47,298 bases of DNA from Scytonema sp. UIC 10036 (GCF_009725235.1 NZ_WJFC01000093.1:1-47298), one strand, 5' to 3'; shown: positions 9,122-16,659, counted from the stretch's first letter. Translations and numbers: made by a program. The notes: generated by a model from the sequence alone, not told the origin.

Positions 9122-9259
9122 CAATACTGCAAGGGCTGAGAGAAATTGTAGGTTGGGTAGAGCGATAGCGTTACCCAACAAATGCTGATAAATGTTGGGT
9201 TTCGTTCCTCAACCCAACCTACGTGTTTTGGAATTTATGTCTCAGCCCTTGTAGTATTG
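9122..9259. mobile_element. MITE-like element with 20-bp TIRs and 10-bp target duplication
   Basis: The element begins CAATACTGCAAGGGCTGAGA and ends TCTCAGCCCTTGTAGTATTG. These ends are inverted repeats with one mismatch. It is flanked on both sides by the direct repeat TAACCACATT (9112-9121 and 9260-9269), the mark of an insertion event. Inside are nested inverted repeats (GTAGGTTGGG and CCCAACCTAC; TTGGGT...ACCCAA), so the single strand could form a branched structure. It codes for nothing, so a transposase elsewhere must move it. A truncated relative lies at 15243-15344. Confidence 0.85.
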
Positions 9260-9428
9260 TAACCACATTATGTTTTTTCAATTAAGTAAATAGCAAAAGA
9301 ATCGAAAATTACTTACGTAATATAAAGTCCAATTCAGTAATAATATCAACTTGAAAGTTGGATTTAAGAATTCAAATCATTTTTAAGTATTAGGAGTTTT
9401 TACTGACAAAAATACAATCATAAATCTC

Positions 9429-9500
9429 AAAATTAAGATTGTATCAATTCTGATTTTTAGACTTTTCGATTGAAAAAAAGATGGCTAAATTAGTGAATGT
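9429..9500 (+). promoter_or_regulatory. Leader shared by both PEP-CTERM genes
   Basis: This segment resembles the one at 7759-7829. Both have CAAAAT(C/T)AAGATTG, then (T/C)AATTCT, a T-rich stretch, TCTTCTCGA or CTTTTCGAT, and AAATTAGTG(G)AAT. Each lies 60-130 bases ahead of the start codon. The similarity shows that the duplication carried upstream DNA, and it may hold the promoter or a regulatory leader. Confidence 0.5.
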
Positions 9501-9569
9501 AAAGAGCGGGCAAAAAAAATTAAAACTGCTGCCCGTAACTAATAGGGCTAATCTAATCGGGAGCAAGTT

Positions 9570-10328
9570 ATGCAAAAGTTCAATTTAGTAGCAGCAACAA
9601 TTCTAGGAACAAGTTTGAGTATAGGTCTAGCTGCTGCAATGCCAGCCGCTCACGCTGTTTCTTTGATTCCTCAGCAAGAAGGTGAAATTGGCTTGACCAA
9701 TTTAACAAGTGTTTCTAGCACCACTATTGATACAACATCAATGGGCTTTAATGTTACAAGTTTACAATTTGACAGTAAGCTTGGACTCAGCCGTTTATTT
9801 GTTGACAAAAATGGTACAGAAAATACCTGGGGTTTAGGAATTAAATTTGGAGCAACAGACCTTGGAACCAACCCAAACAGCTCGCAATACTGGTATCGTC
9901 CTGTTGCTATAGGGACTGACAATAAAGTACTTGAAGGTGGTCAGTTAGAAGTGGGTCGTTTCTTGTTCAACTTGGATAAAACATATGAAGAAGTATCATT
10001 AGACTTTGTTGACGTAGAAGACAACGGTTTCAGTGGCATTTTAGAAGTAAATGGACAAAGCGTTAGCAATCTACTTAATGCTGGACCTAACGATGGTACT
10101 CAATCCTTAACTTTAAAGAATGTCAAATCATTTGTTGTTCAAATGGGTAATTCTGGCAAGAATTACAGTAATCCCAATGCCCGCTTCGCTACTGGTGACG
10201 GTGTTCGTTTGTCTGGGCTAGGAGTAACAAAAGCAGTACCCGAACCTACAACCACCTTGGGCTTGGGTGCAATGGCAGTAGCTGGTTTATTGGGCTTGCG
10301 TCGTAAAAAAGCTTCTCAAGTTGGTTAA
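9570..10328 (+). CDS. PEP-CTERM sorting-domain protein (LEVG-type), copy 2
   Basis: A 252-residue paralogue of the gene at 7887, similar over its whole length. It has a signal peptide ending PAAHA, a beta-rich middle with GGQLEVGRFLF and DVEDNGFSGILEVNGQ, and a C-terminal PEP-CTERM tail: VPEPTTTLGLG, a hydrophobic stretch and RRKKASQ. Exosortase processing and an envelope or extracellular location are expected. The leader is shared with copy 1, so both may be co-regulated. The protein lacks the two cysteines of copy 1. A strong terminator follows. Function is unknown. Confidence 0.85.
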   Translation: MQKFNLVAATILGTSLSIGLAAAMPAAHAVSLIPQQEGEIGLTNLTSVSSTTIDTTSMGFNVTSLQFDSKLGLSRLFVDKNGTENTWGLGIKFGATDLGTNPNSSQYWYRPVAIGTDNKVLEGGQLEVGRFLFNLDKTYEEVSLDFVDVEDNGFSGILEVNGQSVSNLLNAGPNDGTQSLTLKNVKSFVVQMGNSGKNYSNPNARFATGDGVRLSGLGVTKAVPEPTTTLGLGAMAVAGLLGLRRKKASQVG

Positions 10329-10440
10329 TTGAAGTTTTGTGCAAATCGCAAATCTCTCATCAACCAAAAGTTTTGAATGAGATAATCTAAAGCCTGTTTT
10401 CACAGGCATTCTTGAAAAATCCGTCCTTTAAGCGTTACTA

Positions 10441-10470
10441 AAAACTCGCCAAGGCGGGTTTTGTTTTTTT
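10441..10470. terminator. Rho-independent terminator
   Basis: AAAACTCGCC and GGCGGGTTTT pair (one G-T) and are followed by GTTTTTTT. It closes the PEP-CTERM transcript. Because the DUF456 gene on the opposite strand ends at 10479, it may act for both directions, with the A-run on the left. Confidence 0.85.
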
Positions 10471-10478
10471 GTAATTTT

Positions 10479-10997
10479 TCAAGAACCAAAAACCTGCGAC
10501 CAAGTAGTCACTAGGAAAGTCACAACAGCTCCAATTGCCAACAACCCTTGAATCAAATTTCCAAGTATTGTACCTACCACTATTCCAATCCCGGCTTTAA
10601 TGGCAACCAGCCACTCACGTCTGTAAAGGTACTCACCGATAATTGCTCCTAAAAGAGGACCTAACAACATCCCCAATAATGGACCGCCAACAGGCAAAGC
10701 GGGTAATAATCCGAAAAAGCCTAGCAAAAATCCTACTATTGCTCCAATTTGTCCCCACTTGCTAGCACCTGCTTGTTGTGCTCCGATGTAACTTGCTAAA
10801 AAATCAATTCCTATACTCAGAAGTAAAACGATAACAGTTACAATAAGCGGTATTTTTATAGCTGCAAAGGAACCACTGACAAAGCCCCAAATGATAATCC
10901 CAATCAAAATTAAACTTGCTCCTGGAAGGGCAGGAATGACTGCACCCGCAATCCCTACAAGCATCAGGGCAACGATTAAAATGTAAATAATTTTCAT
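10479..10997 (-). CDS. DUF456 family membrane protein
   Basis: A 172-residue hydrophobic protein with four or five predicted membrane segments, very rich in Gly, Leu and Ile. The pattern fits DUF456: GAVIPALPGASLILIGI near the N terminus and GPLLGMLLGPLLGAIIGEYL in the middle, the latter a glycine-zipper-like segment. Family function is unknown; it is widespread in bacteria. The ATG at 10997 follows repeat sequence, with no clear ribosome-binding site. It is convergent with the PEP-CTERM gene and shares the terminator between them. Confidence 0.85.
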   Translation of the reverse strand: MKIIYILIVALMLVGIAGAVIPALPGASLILIGIIIWGFVSGSFAAIKIPLIVTVIVLLLSIGIDFLASYIGAQQAGASKWGQIGAIVGFLLGFFGLLPALPVGGPLLGMLLGPLLGAIIGEYLYRREWLVAIKAGIGIVVGTILGNLIQGLLAIGAVVTFLVTTWSQVFGS

Positions 10998-11002
10998 AGA
11001 GT

Positions 11003-11084
11003 TAGGGGTGAGTGGTTAGTTGTTAGTGGTTGGTTGTTAGCTGTTTTCCTACTAACGACTAACGACTAACCACTAACCCTTTAG
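11003..11084. repeat. TTAGTGG/CCACTAA heptad repeat with inverted arms
   Basis: The left part is GTGGTTAGTTGTTAGTGG-type and the right part ACTAACGACTAACCACTAACC. The two arms are complementary. It fills the gap between the DUF456 and CCB-type genes. Confidence 0.85.
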
Positions 11085-11699
11085 CGTAACAGCTAATTTA
11101 TCTGCTATTCCGGCAATCCAAGTTTCATCCTGTTTGGTGTAGCTTCGAGGAGCATTTGCACCTAAGATGAGGACTCCTTCTTTGCCAATCGGTTGACAAA
11201 TGACACCTTGAGTATTCTCCGGTAAATAATCAAATTCAACTCGTCCTGGGTAAATTTTTAAATCTACCAAATACACTGGTTTTTGTTTTTCTAGCACCCT
11301 CTTGAGTATTGCTCCAGGTATCACATCTGATTTCTCAGCTAAAATTCCCCTGCGTAACAAAACTTTACCTTGATAATAAAGAACGAGCGATCGCGTCACC
11401 GTATTAGTTAACAACAAATGCGATGCCCAGGCGAGTTCGGTTTTTACAGTTTCTGGTAAATCGGGGGCTAAGACAAAACCTTCTTCACCTGTAAGTTGAA
11501 CGGCATCCGGAGGGCGCGGTTGCACTTGTTGCCATAGTAAACCGATCAAAATCAATACAGCGCTTAATATGACACCAAGCACATCAGCGCGTGCTTGAGA
11601 TTCAGTTATATCTGGCGTCAATAACCGATTAATCAACAGAAGCACAGCGCCTAACCCACCCACTACGATAGGCAGACGCCGCAAAACGTCATTTGTCAT
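11073..11699 (-). CDS. Cofactor assembly of complex C subunit B (CCB-type)
   Basis: A 208-residue protein with two N-terminal membrane helices (IVVGGLGAVLLLINRLL and VLGVILSAVLILIGLLW) and a soluble C-terminal domain of about 140 residues that looks GAF-like (GVICQPIGKEGVLILGANAP). This fits the CCB2/CCB4-type factors that attach haem c(i) to cytochrome b6 in the b6f complex of oxygenic phototrophs. It probably works at the thylakoid membrane with other CCB proteins encoded elsewhere. The frame reaches into the neighbouring heptad repeat at its 3' end, as is common here. Confidence 0.85.
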   Translation of the reverse strand: MTNDVLRRLPIVVGGLGAVLLLINRLLTPDITESQARADVLGVILSAVLILIGLLWQQVQPRPPDAVQLTGEEGFVLAPDLPETVKTELAWASHLLLTNTVTRSLVLYYQGKVLLRRGILAEKSDVIPGAILKRVLEKQKPVYLVDLKIYPGRVEFDYLPENTQGVICQPIGKEGVLILGANAPRSYTKQDETWIAGIADKLAVTLKG

Positions 11700-11873
11700 T
11701 AATTGTTAGTGGTTAGTTGTTAGTGGTTGGTGGTTAGTGGTTAGTAGTCATTGGTCATTGGGCATTGGGCATTGGGCATTGGGCATTGGTTATGTGAGTT
11801 ATTCTACCTTGTCTCCCTTGTCTCCCTTGTCCTGTCCTCCTTGTCCTCCTTGTCCTCCTTGTCCCCCTGTCCC
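11700..11873. repeat. Heptad repeats plus CTTGTCC/CTCCTTGTC decamers
   Basis: Three repeat types lie side by side in the gap between rpaB and the CCB gene: GTGGTTAGT heptads, five TCATTGG/GCATTGG units, and then CTTGTCTCCC/CTTGTCCTC units. The last type is also present at 16530 and 24000. Confidence 0.85.
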
Positions 11874-12611
11874 TCATTCTTCTCCCGGTTCAATTATCCG
11901 TTGAAACAAATAACCGGTTCCTCGTGCTGTCAGTATTAACTCTGGGTTACTGGGGTCATCTTCTAGTTTTGCTCGCAGGCGGGAGATGTGTACGTCAACG
12001 ACACGGGTATCTACATGGCGTTCTGGTGTGTATCCCCACACTTCTTGCAAAATTTCCGAACGGGAAAAAGCTTCGCCTGAACGACTTACTAGCAGTTCTA
12101 GCAAGCTAAACTCCATACCTGTTAAGCGAATGCGTTCGTCCCCCTTGTAAACTTGCCGCTTGTTGGTGTCAATTTTAATATTGCCTACATGAATGACACC
12201 GGAACTGGGAATCCCGGAAGCACCAGTTTTGTCTACTCGCCTCAGAACCGACCGAATACGGGCTTCCAACTCTTTGGGAGAAAAGGGCTTAACTACGTAA
12301 TCATCAGCACCTAACTCTAAACCCGTTATTCGATCTGCTACATCCCCTAGGGCTGTTAACATAATAATGGGTACATCCGATTCCTTGCGTAATTCTTGGC
12401 ATACCCCATAGCCATCTAGCTTTGGCATCATCACGTCAAGGACGACTAGGTCTGGATCGGCTTTGCGAAACGTGTCCAACGCTTCTTCTCCATCACCTGC
12501 TGTCACTACGTCATAGCCAATCATCGAAAGGCGTGTTTCCAAAATCCGACGAATGCTGGCTTCGTCATCTACTACCAGAATTTTTTCTTTATGACTTTCC
12601 AAGTTTCTCAA
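11874..12611 (-). CDS. rpaB: OmpR-type response regulator RpaB (Ycf27)
   Basis: A 245-residue regulator with an N-terminal receiver domain (phosphoacceptor Asp in VVLDVMMPKLDG; KPFSPKELEARI) and a C-terminal winged helix (LTGMEFSLLELLVSRSGEAF, HVDTRVVDVHISRLRAKLED). It is close to known cyanobacterial RpaB along its full length. RpaB controls high-light and photosystem genes by binding HLR1 repeats. It is phosphorylated by the Hik33/NblS kinase and it cross-talks with the clock output of SasA-RpaA. The ATG lies close upstream of a purine-rich AAGGAGAG, a good ribosome-binding site. It is divergent from radA with 154 bases between. Confidence 0.95.
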   Translation of the reverse strand: MRNLESHKEKILVVDDEASIRRILETRLSMIGYDVVTAGDGEEALDTFRKADPDLVVLDVMMPKLDGYGVCQELRKESDVPIIMLTALGDVADRITGLELGADDYVVKPFSPKELEARIRSVLRRVDKTGASGIPSSGVIHVGNIKIDTNKRQVYKGDERIRLTGMEFSLLELLVSRSGEAFSRSEILQEVWGYTPERHVDTRVVDVHISRLRAKLEDDPSNPELILTARGTGYLFQRIIEPGEE

Positions 12612-12765
12612 CTCTCCTTAACTAAAATTTTTCATGCTTAATTTTTAGTACCATAGTATTAAGATATCATTTCACAATTTGAATGGAAAAAACCTGCATC
12701 TACTACTATTATTCAAGTTCACTTTCCTCAAAAACTTAAGCAAAAATTAAGATAAGATATAATAA
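12612..12765. promoter_or_regulatory. Divergent rpaB/radA promoter region
   Basis: This AT-rich gap must carry both promoters. TTAAGATAAGATATAATAAATG just before radA contains TATAAT, but it is only a few bases from the start codon, so radA may have a very short leader or a promoter further back. No operator was recognised. Confidence 0.4.
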
Positions 12766-14328
12766 ATGCCAAAGCAAAAGACATATTACGTTTGTAGTGA
12801 ATGTGGCTCGGAGTCTCCTCAATGGTTTGGTAAGTGTCCGGCTTGCGGCACCTACAACTCTCTAGAAGAGCAGATTGCTATTCAGTCATCGACAGATATA
12901 CCCAGTCGGGGGATAAGTGGATGGCATCAACAGGCGGGAAACACAAAACCTACAGCTAAACCTGCAAAACCACGCGCCTCTCTGACATTTGACCAAATTA
13001 GCGATCGCCAAGTGACTCGTTGGGCGTCTGGTTATGAAGAACTCGATCGAGTCCTTGGCGGCGGCGTTGTTCCCGGTTCAATGGTACTTATAGGTGGCGA
13101 TCCGGGAATTGGAAAATCAACTCTGTTGCTGCAAGTATCCAGCGAATTGGCGCAGAGATACCGCATTCTCTACGTTTCTGGAGAGGAGTCAGGACAGCAA
13201 GTTAAACTCAGAGCATCTCGTTTGGGTGTCTCAAAATCTCTAAGTTTAGTGAGTGGTGGTAATGATAACATTAGTGGGAATAGCGAAACAACCAAAGAAA
13301 CGACTCTTGAGGTAACAAAGCCGTCTGAAGAAACTAGGGATGCGGATCTGTACGTATTGCCAGAAACTGATTTGGAAGAGATTTTGAAGGAAATGGATTC
13401 CCTCAGACCAAATGTGGCGATTATTGATAGTATTCAAACAGTGTTCTTTCCGGCATTGACTTCTGCACCCGGTTCTGTAGCTCAGGTAAGAGAATGTACT
13501 GCGGCTTTGATGAAAGTCGCAAAGCATGAAGATATTACGATGTTAATTGTGGGACACGTCACGAAAGAAGGTGCGATCGCAGGGCCAAAAGTATTGGAAC
13601 ACTTAGTCGATACAGTCTTGTATTTTGAAGGTGACAGGTTTGCATCCCATCGATTATTAAGAACAGTAAAAAATCGATTTGGGGCAACACATGAAATCGG
13701 TATCTTTGAAATGGTAGATACGGGTTTGCGAGAAGTCCCCAATCCTTCCGAGTTATTTTTAGGAAATCGTGATGACCCCGCGCCCGGTACTGCCCTAGTT
13801 GTGGCTTGTGAAGGCACACGTCCAATTGTTGTTGAGTTGCAAGCTTTAGTCAGCCCTACGAGTTACCCCTCCCCCCGTCGTGCAGGGACAGGTATAGATT
13901 ACAACCGCTTGGTACAAATCTTAGCGGTGTTAGAAAAGCGGGTAGGGATTCCCATGTCGAAACTGGATTCTTACGTAGCTTCCGCAGGTGGACTGAGTGT
14001 GGAAGAACCAGCCGTCGATTTGGGAATAGCTATATCAATTGTTGCTAGTTTCCGCGATCGCATTGTAGACCCCCGTACCGTACTGATTGGAGAAGTTGGC
14101 TTGGGGGGACAAGTCAGATCTGTATCGCAGATGGAATTGCGGTTAAAAGAAGCAGCAAAACTTGGATTTAAACGGGCGATCGTACCTAAAGGGCAAAAAT
14201 ACCCCAACTATGACATTGAAATTGTACCAGTTTCCAAAGTCATAGACGCCATTATTGCAGCAATCCCGCAACAGGGTTTAACAGAAGCTGACTTAGCACC
14301 AGATGATGATGACGAGGAATCTATCTAG
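12766..14328 (+). CDS. radA: DNA repair protein RadA/Sms
   Basis: A 520-residue RadA. It begins with a C4 zinc finger (Cys10, 13, 24, 27), followed by a RecA-like ATPase with Walker A GGDPGIGKST at 110-119, the RadA-specific VKNRFG motif near residue 300, and a C-terminal Lon-like domain (SYVASAGGLSVEEPAVDLGI). RadA drives branch migration of recombination intermediates. A hydrophilic insertion of about 20-25 residues after the Walker A domain (near 160-190, rich in Asn/Thr/Glu) is a loop extension with no intein motifs. A partial copy of its 3' end is found at 15211-15241. Confidence 0.95.
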   Translation: MPKQKTYYVCSECGSESPQWFGKCPACGTYNSLEEQIAIQSSTDIPSRGISGWHQQAGNTKPTAKPAKPRASLTFDQISDRQVTRWASGYEELDRVLGGGVVPGSMVLIGGDPGIGKSTLLLQVSSELAQRYRILYVSGEESGQQVKLRASRLGVSKSLSLVSGGNDNISGNSETTKETTLEVTKPSEETRDADLYVLPETDLEEILKEMDSLRPNVAIIDSIQTVFFPALTSAPGSVAQVRECTAALMKVAKHEDITMLIVGHVTKEGAIAGPKVLEHLVDTVLYFEGDRFASHRLLRTVKNRFGATHEIGIFEMVDTGLREVPNPSELFLGNRDDPAPGTALVVACEGTRPIVVELQALVSPTSYPSPRRAGTGIDYNRLVQILAVLEKRVGIPMSKLDSYVASAGGLSVEEPAVDLGIAISIVASFRDRIVDPRTVLIGEVGLGGQVRSVSQMELRLKEAAKLGFKRAIVPKGQKYPNYDIEIVPVSKVIDAIIAAIPQQGLTEADLAPDDDDEESI

Positions 14329-14382
14329 GGAGTAGGGTGGGCTGAAGCCCACCATTTCAAATAATACAAAAGATAAGGACAA

Positions 14383-14502
14383 ATGCTGCTTTGGGGTTTA
14401 GAATTAGCCGAACAAGAACGGCAACGCGCCGAACAAGAACGGCAACGCGCCGAACGACTTGCAGCACAGTTGCGGGCAGCAGGGATAGAACCAGAAGTAT
14501 AA
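14383..14502 (+). pseudogene. C-terminal remnant of a Uma2-family nuclease
   Basis: A 39-codon frame encodes LLWGLELAEQERQRAEQERQ followed by RAERLAAQLRAAGIEPEV. This charged, coiled-coil tail with a terminal (L/I)GI(D/E)P is typical of the C terminus of cyanobacterial Uma2 (DUF820) proteins. The catalytic part is missing, so this is probably a leftover fragment. The repeat GAACAAGAACGGCAACGCGCC (21 bases, positions 14411-14451 region) occurs twice inside. Confidence 0.6.
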
Positions 14503-14608
14503 TTGAAAACTGCTTTTCGCGATCGCTTTTCTAAAAAACGTGAATGTATTAGACGCTTGCTGTTTTCTTACTCTTTTCCCGCCATTCGATTACCTTAAAA
14601 ATAGTTAT

Positions 14609-14860
14609 ATGATTGTTAGGCTACATCCTCATGCTCAAGCACGATTAATTGAGCGGGGTGCAACAGAGGAAGAAGTTGTCCTTACTGTTGAAGGAGGTGT
14701 TACTTTTCCCGCTCAATTTGGTAGAACTGGATTTAGGCGTAATTTTTCCTTTAATGCTGAATGGAATGGAAAGGTTTACGCTACGAAAAAAATTGAGGTA
14801 ATTGCAGTCCAAGAAGGAGAAAATTGGTTAGTTATTACTGTAATTGTTAAATATTTTTAA
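14609..14860 (+). CDS. DUF4258 small protein
   Basis: An 83-residue protein with the DUF4258 pattern: RLHPHAQARLIERGATEEEV near the start and KKIEVIAVQEGENWLVITV near the end. DUF4258 proteins are small, alpha/beta, and resemble RNA-cleaving toxin folds, but no activity is proven. I chose the ATG at 14609 because the family begins there; a longer frame from 14540 (23 more codons) has no homologous look. It lies 11 bases ahead of the DUF2283 gene, a pairing often seen in cyanobacteria that suggests a toxin-antitoxin-like or paired function. Confidence 0.75.
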   Translation: MIVRLHPHAQARLIERGATEEEVVLTVEGGVTFPAQFGRTGFRRNFSFNAEWNGKVYATKKIEVIAVQEGENWLVITVIVKYF

Positions 14861-14871
14861 GGAAAAATAAG

Positions 14872-15111
14872 ATGAAGATAACTTACGATCCTAGATACAA
14901 CATAGCTTATATTTACCTTCAAGAAAAAACAATGCAGGTGAACACAATCCAAGTTAGCCAGGAGATGAATGTAGATGTTGGTCTAGATGGAAAAATTTAT
15001 GGCATTGAACTCCTAAATGCTAATCAACAACTCGGTTCTCTTGAACAAGGTAAGCTGGTTGTTGTTAACGAAGCTTTGGGTGAATCTGCTGAAATCAGGC
15101 TGTCACTATGA
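14872..15111 (+). CDS. DUF2283 small protein
   Basis: A 79-residue DUF2283 protein (MKITYDPRYNIAYIYLQ, then VDVGLDGKIYGIELLNA). The family is small and acidic and is often partnered with DUF4258; its role is unknown. A GGAAAAATAAG lies upstream. The stop codon overlaps the ATG of the broken phnD copy (ATGA at 15108-15111). The identical overlap survives at 16657, which shows that the ancestral DUF2283 gene was followed directly by phnD and probably translationally coupled to it. Confidence 0.8.
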   Translation: MKITYDPRYNIAYIYLQEKTMQVNTIQVSQEMNVDVGLDGKIYGIELLNANQQLGSLEQGKLVVVNEALGESAEIRLSL

Positions 15112-15211
15112 AAACTATTATTTAGCGGTGCTTTCTACTAATCCCGTTAACTGTGCTTGTAAATCTAGTTGGAGTGGGATTCAATCGTAACAAGGATTCC
15201 ATAAGTACAGA
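15108..15211 (+). pseudogene. 5' fragment of the phnD-like gene
   Basis: About 104 bases match the start of the intact gene at 16657 (shared ACTAATCCCGTTAACTG, TAGTTGGAGTGGGAT, CGTAACAAGGA). Codon 6 is TAG here where the intact gene has CTG, and the fragment is cut off after about 35 codons at the junction with radA tail sequence. It cannot make a protein. Confidence 0.85.
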
Positions 15212-15242
15212 GATGATGAGGAATCTATCTAGGGAGTAGGGA

Positions 15243-15344
15243 GTAGGTTGGGTTGAGGAACGAAACCCAACATTTTGTCAGGTTTGTTGGGTTGAGGCGA
15301 TAGCGTTACCCAACAAATCAATAATCTCAGCCCTTGCAGTGTTA
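15243..15344. mobile_element. Truncated relative of the MITE at 9122
   Basis: It contains GTAGGTTGGGTTGAGGAACG and AAACCCAACATTT, an inner TTGTTGGGT...ACCCAACAA hairpin, and one terminal repeat (15325-15344, 18 of 20 bases shared with the 9122 element). The other end is missing, where it abuts the radA tail copy. The central hairpin is inverted relative to the 9122 element. It ends six bases before the methyltransferase stop codon. Confidence 0.7.
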
Positions 15345-15350
15345 AGGCAA

Positions 15351-16310
15351 TTAACCAGATACTTTTGTAAAAACGGACAATACAGTATGACCTTCAAAAA
15401 AGCTCCCAAATAGATTTTGTAGATTTCTCTGAACTATAGCAGGTCGTATACGGAATAAAAAGAATTTAGTAACCCGAAAAATGAACTGAAGCATATTACC
15501 TAATAGCACTGATTTAGACTTTAAACTTTGAATATAAAAACCAAAATAATTGTCGTAATACCAGGGTTCCAAAATTTGAATAAGATACCTATCTAAGCGA
15601 ATTGGAAAAAATTTTTCCAGGTTTGCCAATGATTTTGCATTCCATAGTCCCATATGGTGAGGCGGCAAATTCAAAGTGAAATATTTATCATGTTTTAAAA
15701 GATAAGGGTTATTATGAGGCACTCCAATTATTAGCTTACCTCCCGGCTTTAAAACAGCAATACATGCTTTTAAGAAGCTTTCTACTTCGACTATATGCTC
15801 CAAAACCTGAAAAAGACAGACTATATCGTATTTATCTGCATTAATTTTGGCGTGTTCCTGTATAGTTTGATTTTGTACACATAAGCCAATCTTTTGAGCA
15901 TCCCGAACAGCATCGTCGTTGAGTTCAAGACCTATATAATTTATTCCTTTTTGCTCTAAAATTTCAAGAAATTTACCATTTCCACATCCTACTTCTAAAA
16001 CTAAACAATCTGCTGGGATAAAATTAATGGCTACCTGATGTTCCCATTTTCCTGAGGAGTAATATCCCTCAATTTTTTGGAGTTCTCTGTACAATTCATC
16101 TTTTCCAGCTAGAGTAAGCGGATAATAAAAACGGTAATCTGTATCCAAGCATCTACAAATTTTGACTGATTCTACTTCTTTAAAATAATCACTGACATCG
16201 ATATTGTATTCTTGTAAGTAAAGATTCTTTATGATTTGACTGTCAATTTCTTCTTCGACGACGACATGATTTGAACCAGTCAATGGACTCCTGATGATTA
16301 AATCAGACAT
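15351..16310 (-). CDS. Class I SAM-dependent methyltransferase
   Basis: A 319-residue methyltransferase. The SAM-binding motif I (VLEVGCGNGKFLEIL) is at about 104-118, followed by the acidic motif GLELNDDAV and post-motifs FQVLEHIVEVESFLKACIAVLKPGG and LIIGVPHNNPY. The N-terminal 100 residues and C-terminal 80 (with a hydrophobic stretch) suggest a family acting on glycans or lipids, but the acceptor is unknown. I chose ATG 16310 because GGAGGG lies five bases upstream; a longer frame to 16388 exists. It lies inside the second unit of the duplication, opposite in strand to all neighbours, which suggests insertion. The base composition is more AT-rich than nearby genes. Confidence 0.85.
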   Translation of the reverse strand: MSDLIIRSPLTGSNHVVVEEEIDSQIIKNLYLQEYNIDVSDYFKEVESVKICRCLDTDYRFYYPLTLAGKDELYRELQKIEGYYSSGKWEHQVAINFIPADCLVLEVGCGNGKFLEILEQKGINYIGLELNDDAVRDAQKIGLCVQNQTIQEHAKINADKYDIVCLFQVLEHIVEVESFLKACIAVLKPGGKLIIGVPHNNPYLLKHDKYFTLNLPPHHMGLWNAKSLANLEKFFPIRLDRYLIQILEPWYYDNYFGFYIQSLKSKSVLLGNMLQFIFRVTKFFLFRIRPAIVQRNLQNLFGSFFEGHTVLSVFTKVSG

Positions 16311-16500
16311 ACTACCCTCCATGGACGATCGGTTGTTGACCAAATTATGCAGAGGAGCAGGGGGAGCGAAAACAATTTTTCTCTCCAAAGAGCAGAGAAT
16401 CGGCTTCGGCTTGCTGATATAATTCTATATCTAACGGTAAGCTTTTTCTGCCATCATAGTAAATGAAGTTATACGATCGCTCGGTTCTCTTGAAGAAGGA

Positions 16501-16601
16501 TATAGCAGTCCTAAATGATTTACAAACACCTCTTCCTTGTCTTCCTTGTCCTCCTTGTCTTCCTTGTCTCCCTTGTTTGGATCTCAAATAGGATTGCTAT
16601 A
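16501..16601. mobile_element. 101-bp MITE-like insertion with TA target duplication
   Basis: It begins TATAGCAGTCCTAAATGA and ends TCAAATAGGATTGCTATA, inverted repeats matching at 15 of 18 bases. Comparison with the uninterrupted copy at 15041-15060 shows it split the sequence at a TA. The core TAGCAGTCC...GGATTGCTA (16503-16599) is flanked by TA on both sides, as IS630/Tc1-type transposition leaves. Its middle is a CTTCCTTGTC repeat. It is non-coding. Confidence 0.75.
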
Positions 16602-16659
16602 GGCTGGTTGCTGTTAATGAAGCTTTGGGTGAACCTGCTGAAATTAGGCTGTCTCTATG
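16602..16659 (+). pseudogene. 3' fragment of a DUF2283 gene
   Basis: GGCTGGTTGCTGTTAATGAAG onward matches the end of the DUF2283 gene (15055-15111), with the same reading frame ending in TGA that overlaps the phnD ATG. The 5' part of this copy is missing and the remainder upstream (16480-16500) is cut off by the 101-bp insertion, so no DUF2283 protein is made here. Confidence 0.75.

Larger units (their letters stand above)
8658..9569. other. Non-coding region between the PEP-CTERM paralogues
   Basis: This gap of about 900 bases contains a perfect 20-bp palindrome (8781-8800), a complete MITE-like insertion (9122-9259) and the promoter/leader of the second PEP-CTERM gene. I saw no coding frame and no RNA gene of a known class. 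Confidence 0.6.

Noticed and set aside
12766..14328. Intein in RadA
   Set aside because: The extra residues number only about 20-25 and lack splicing motifs.
16345..16587. 80-codon minus-strand frame upstream of the methyltransferase
   Set aside because: Its first part reads the CTTGTC repeat. The end (YYDGRKSLPLDIELYQQAEA) might be a gene remnant, but I cannot place it in a family.
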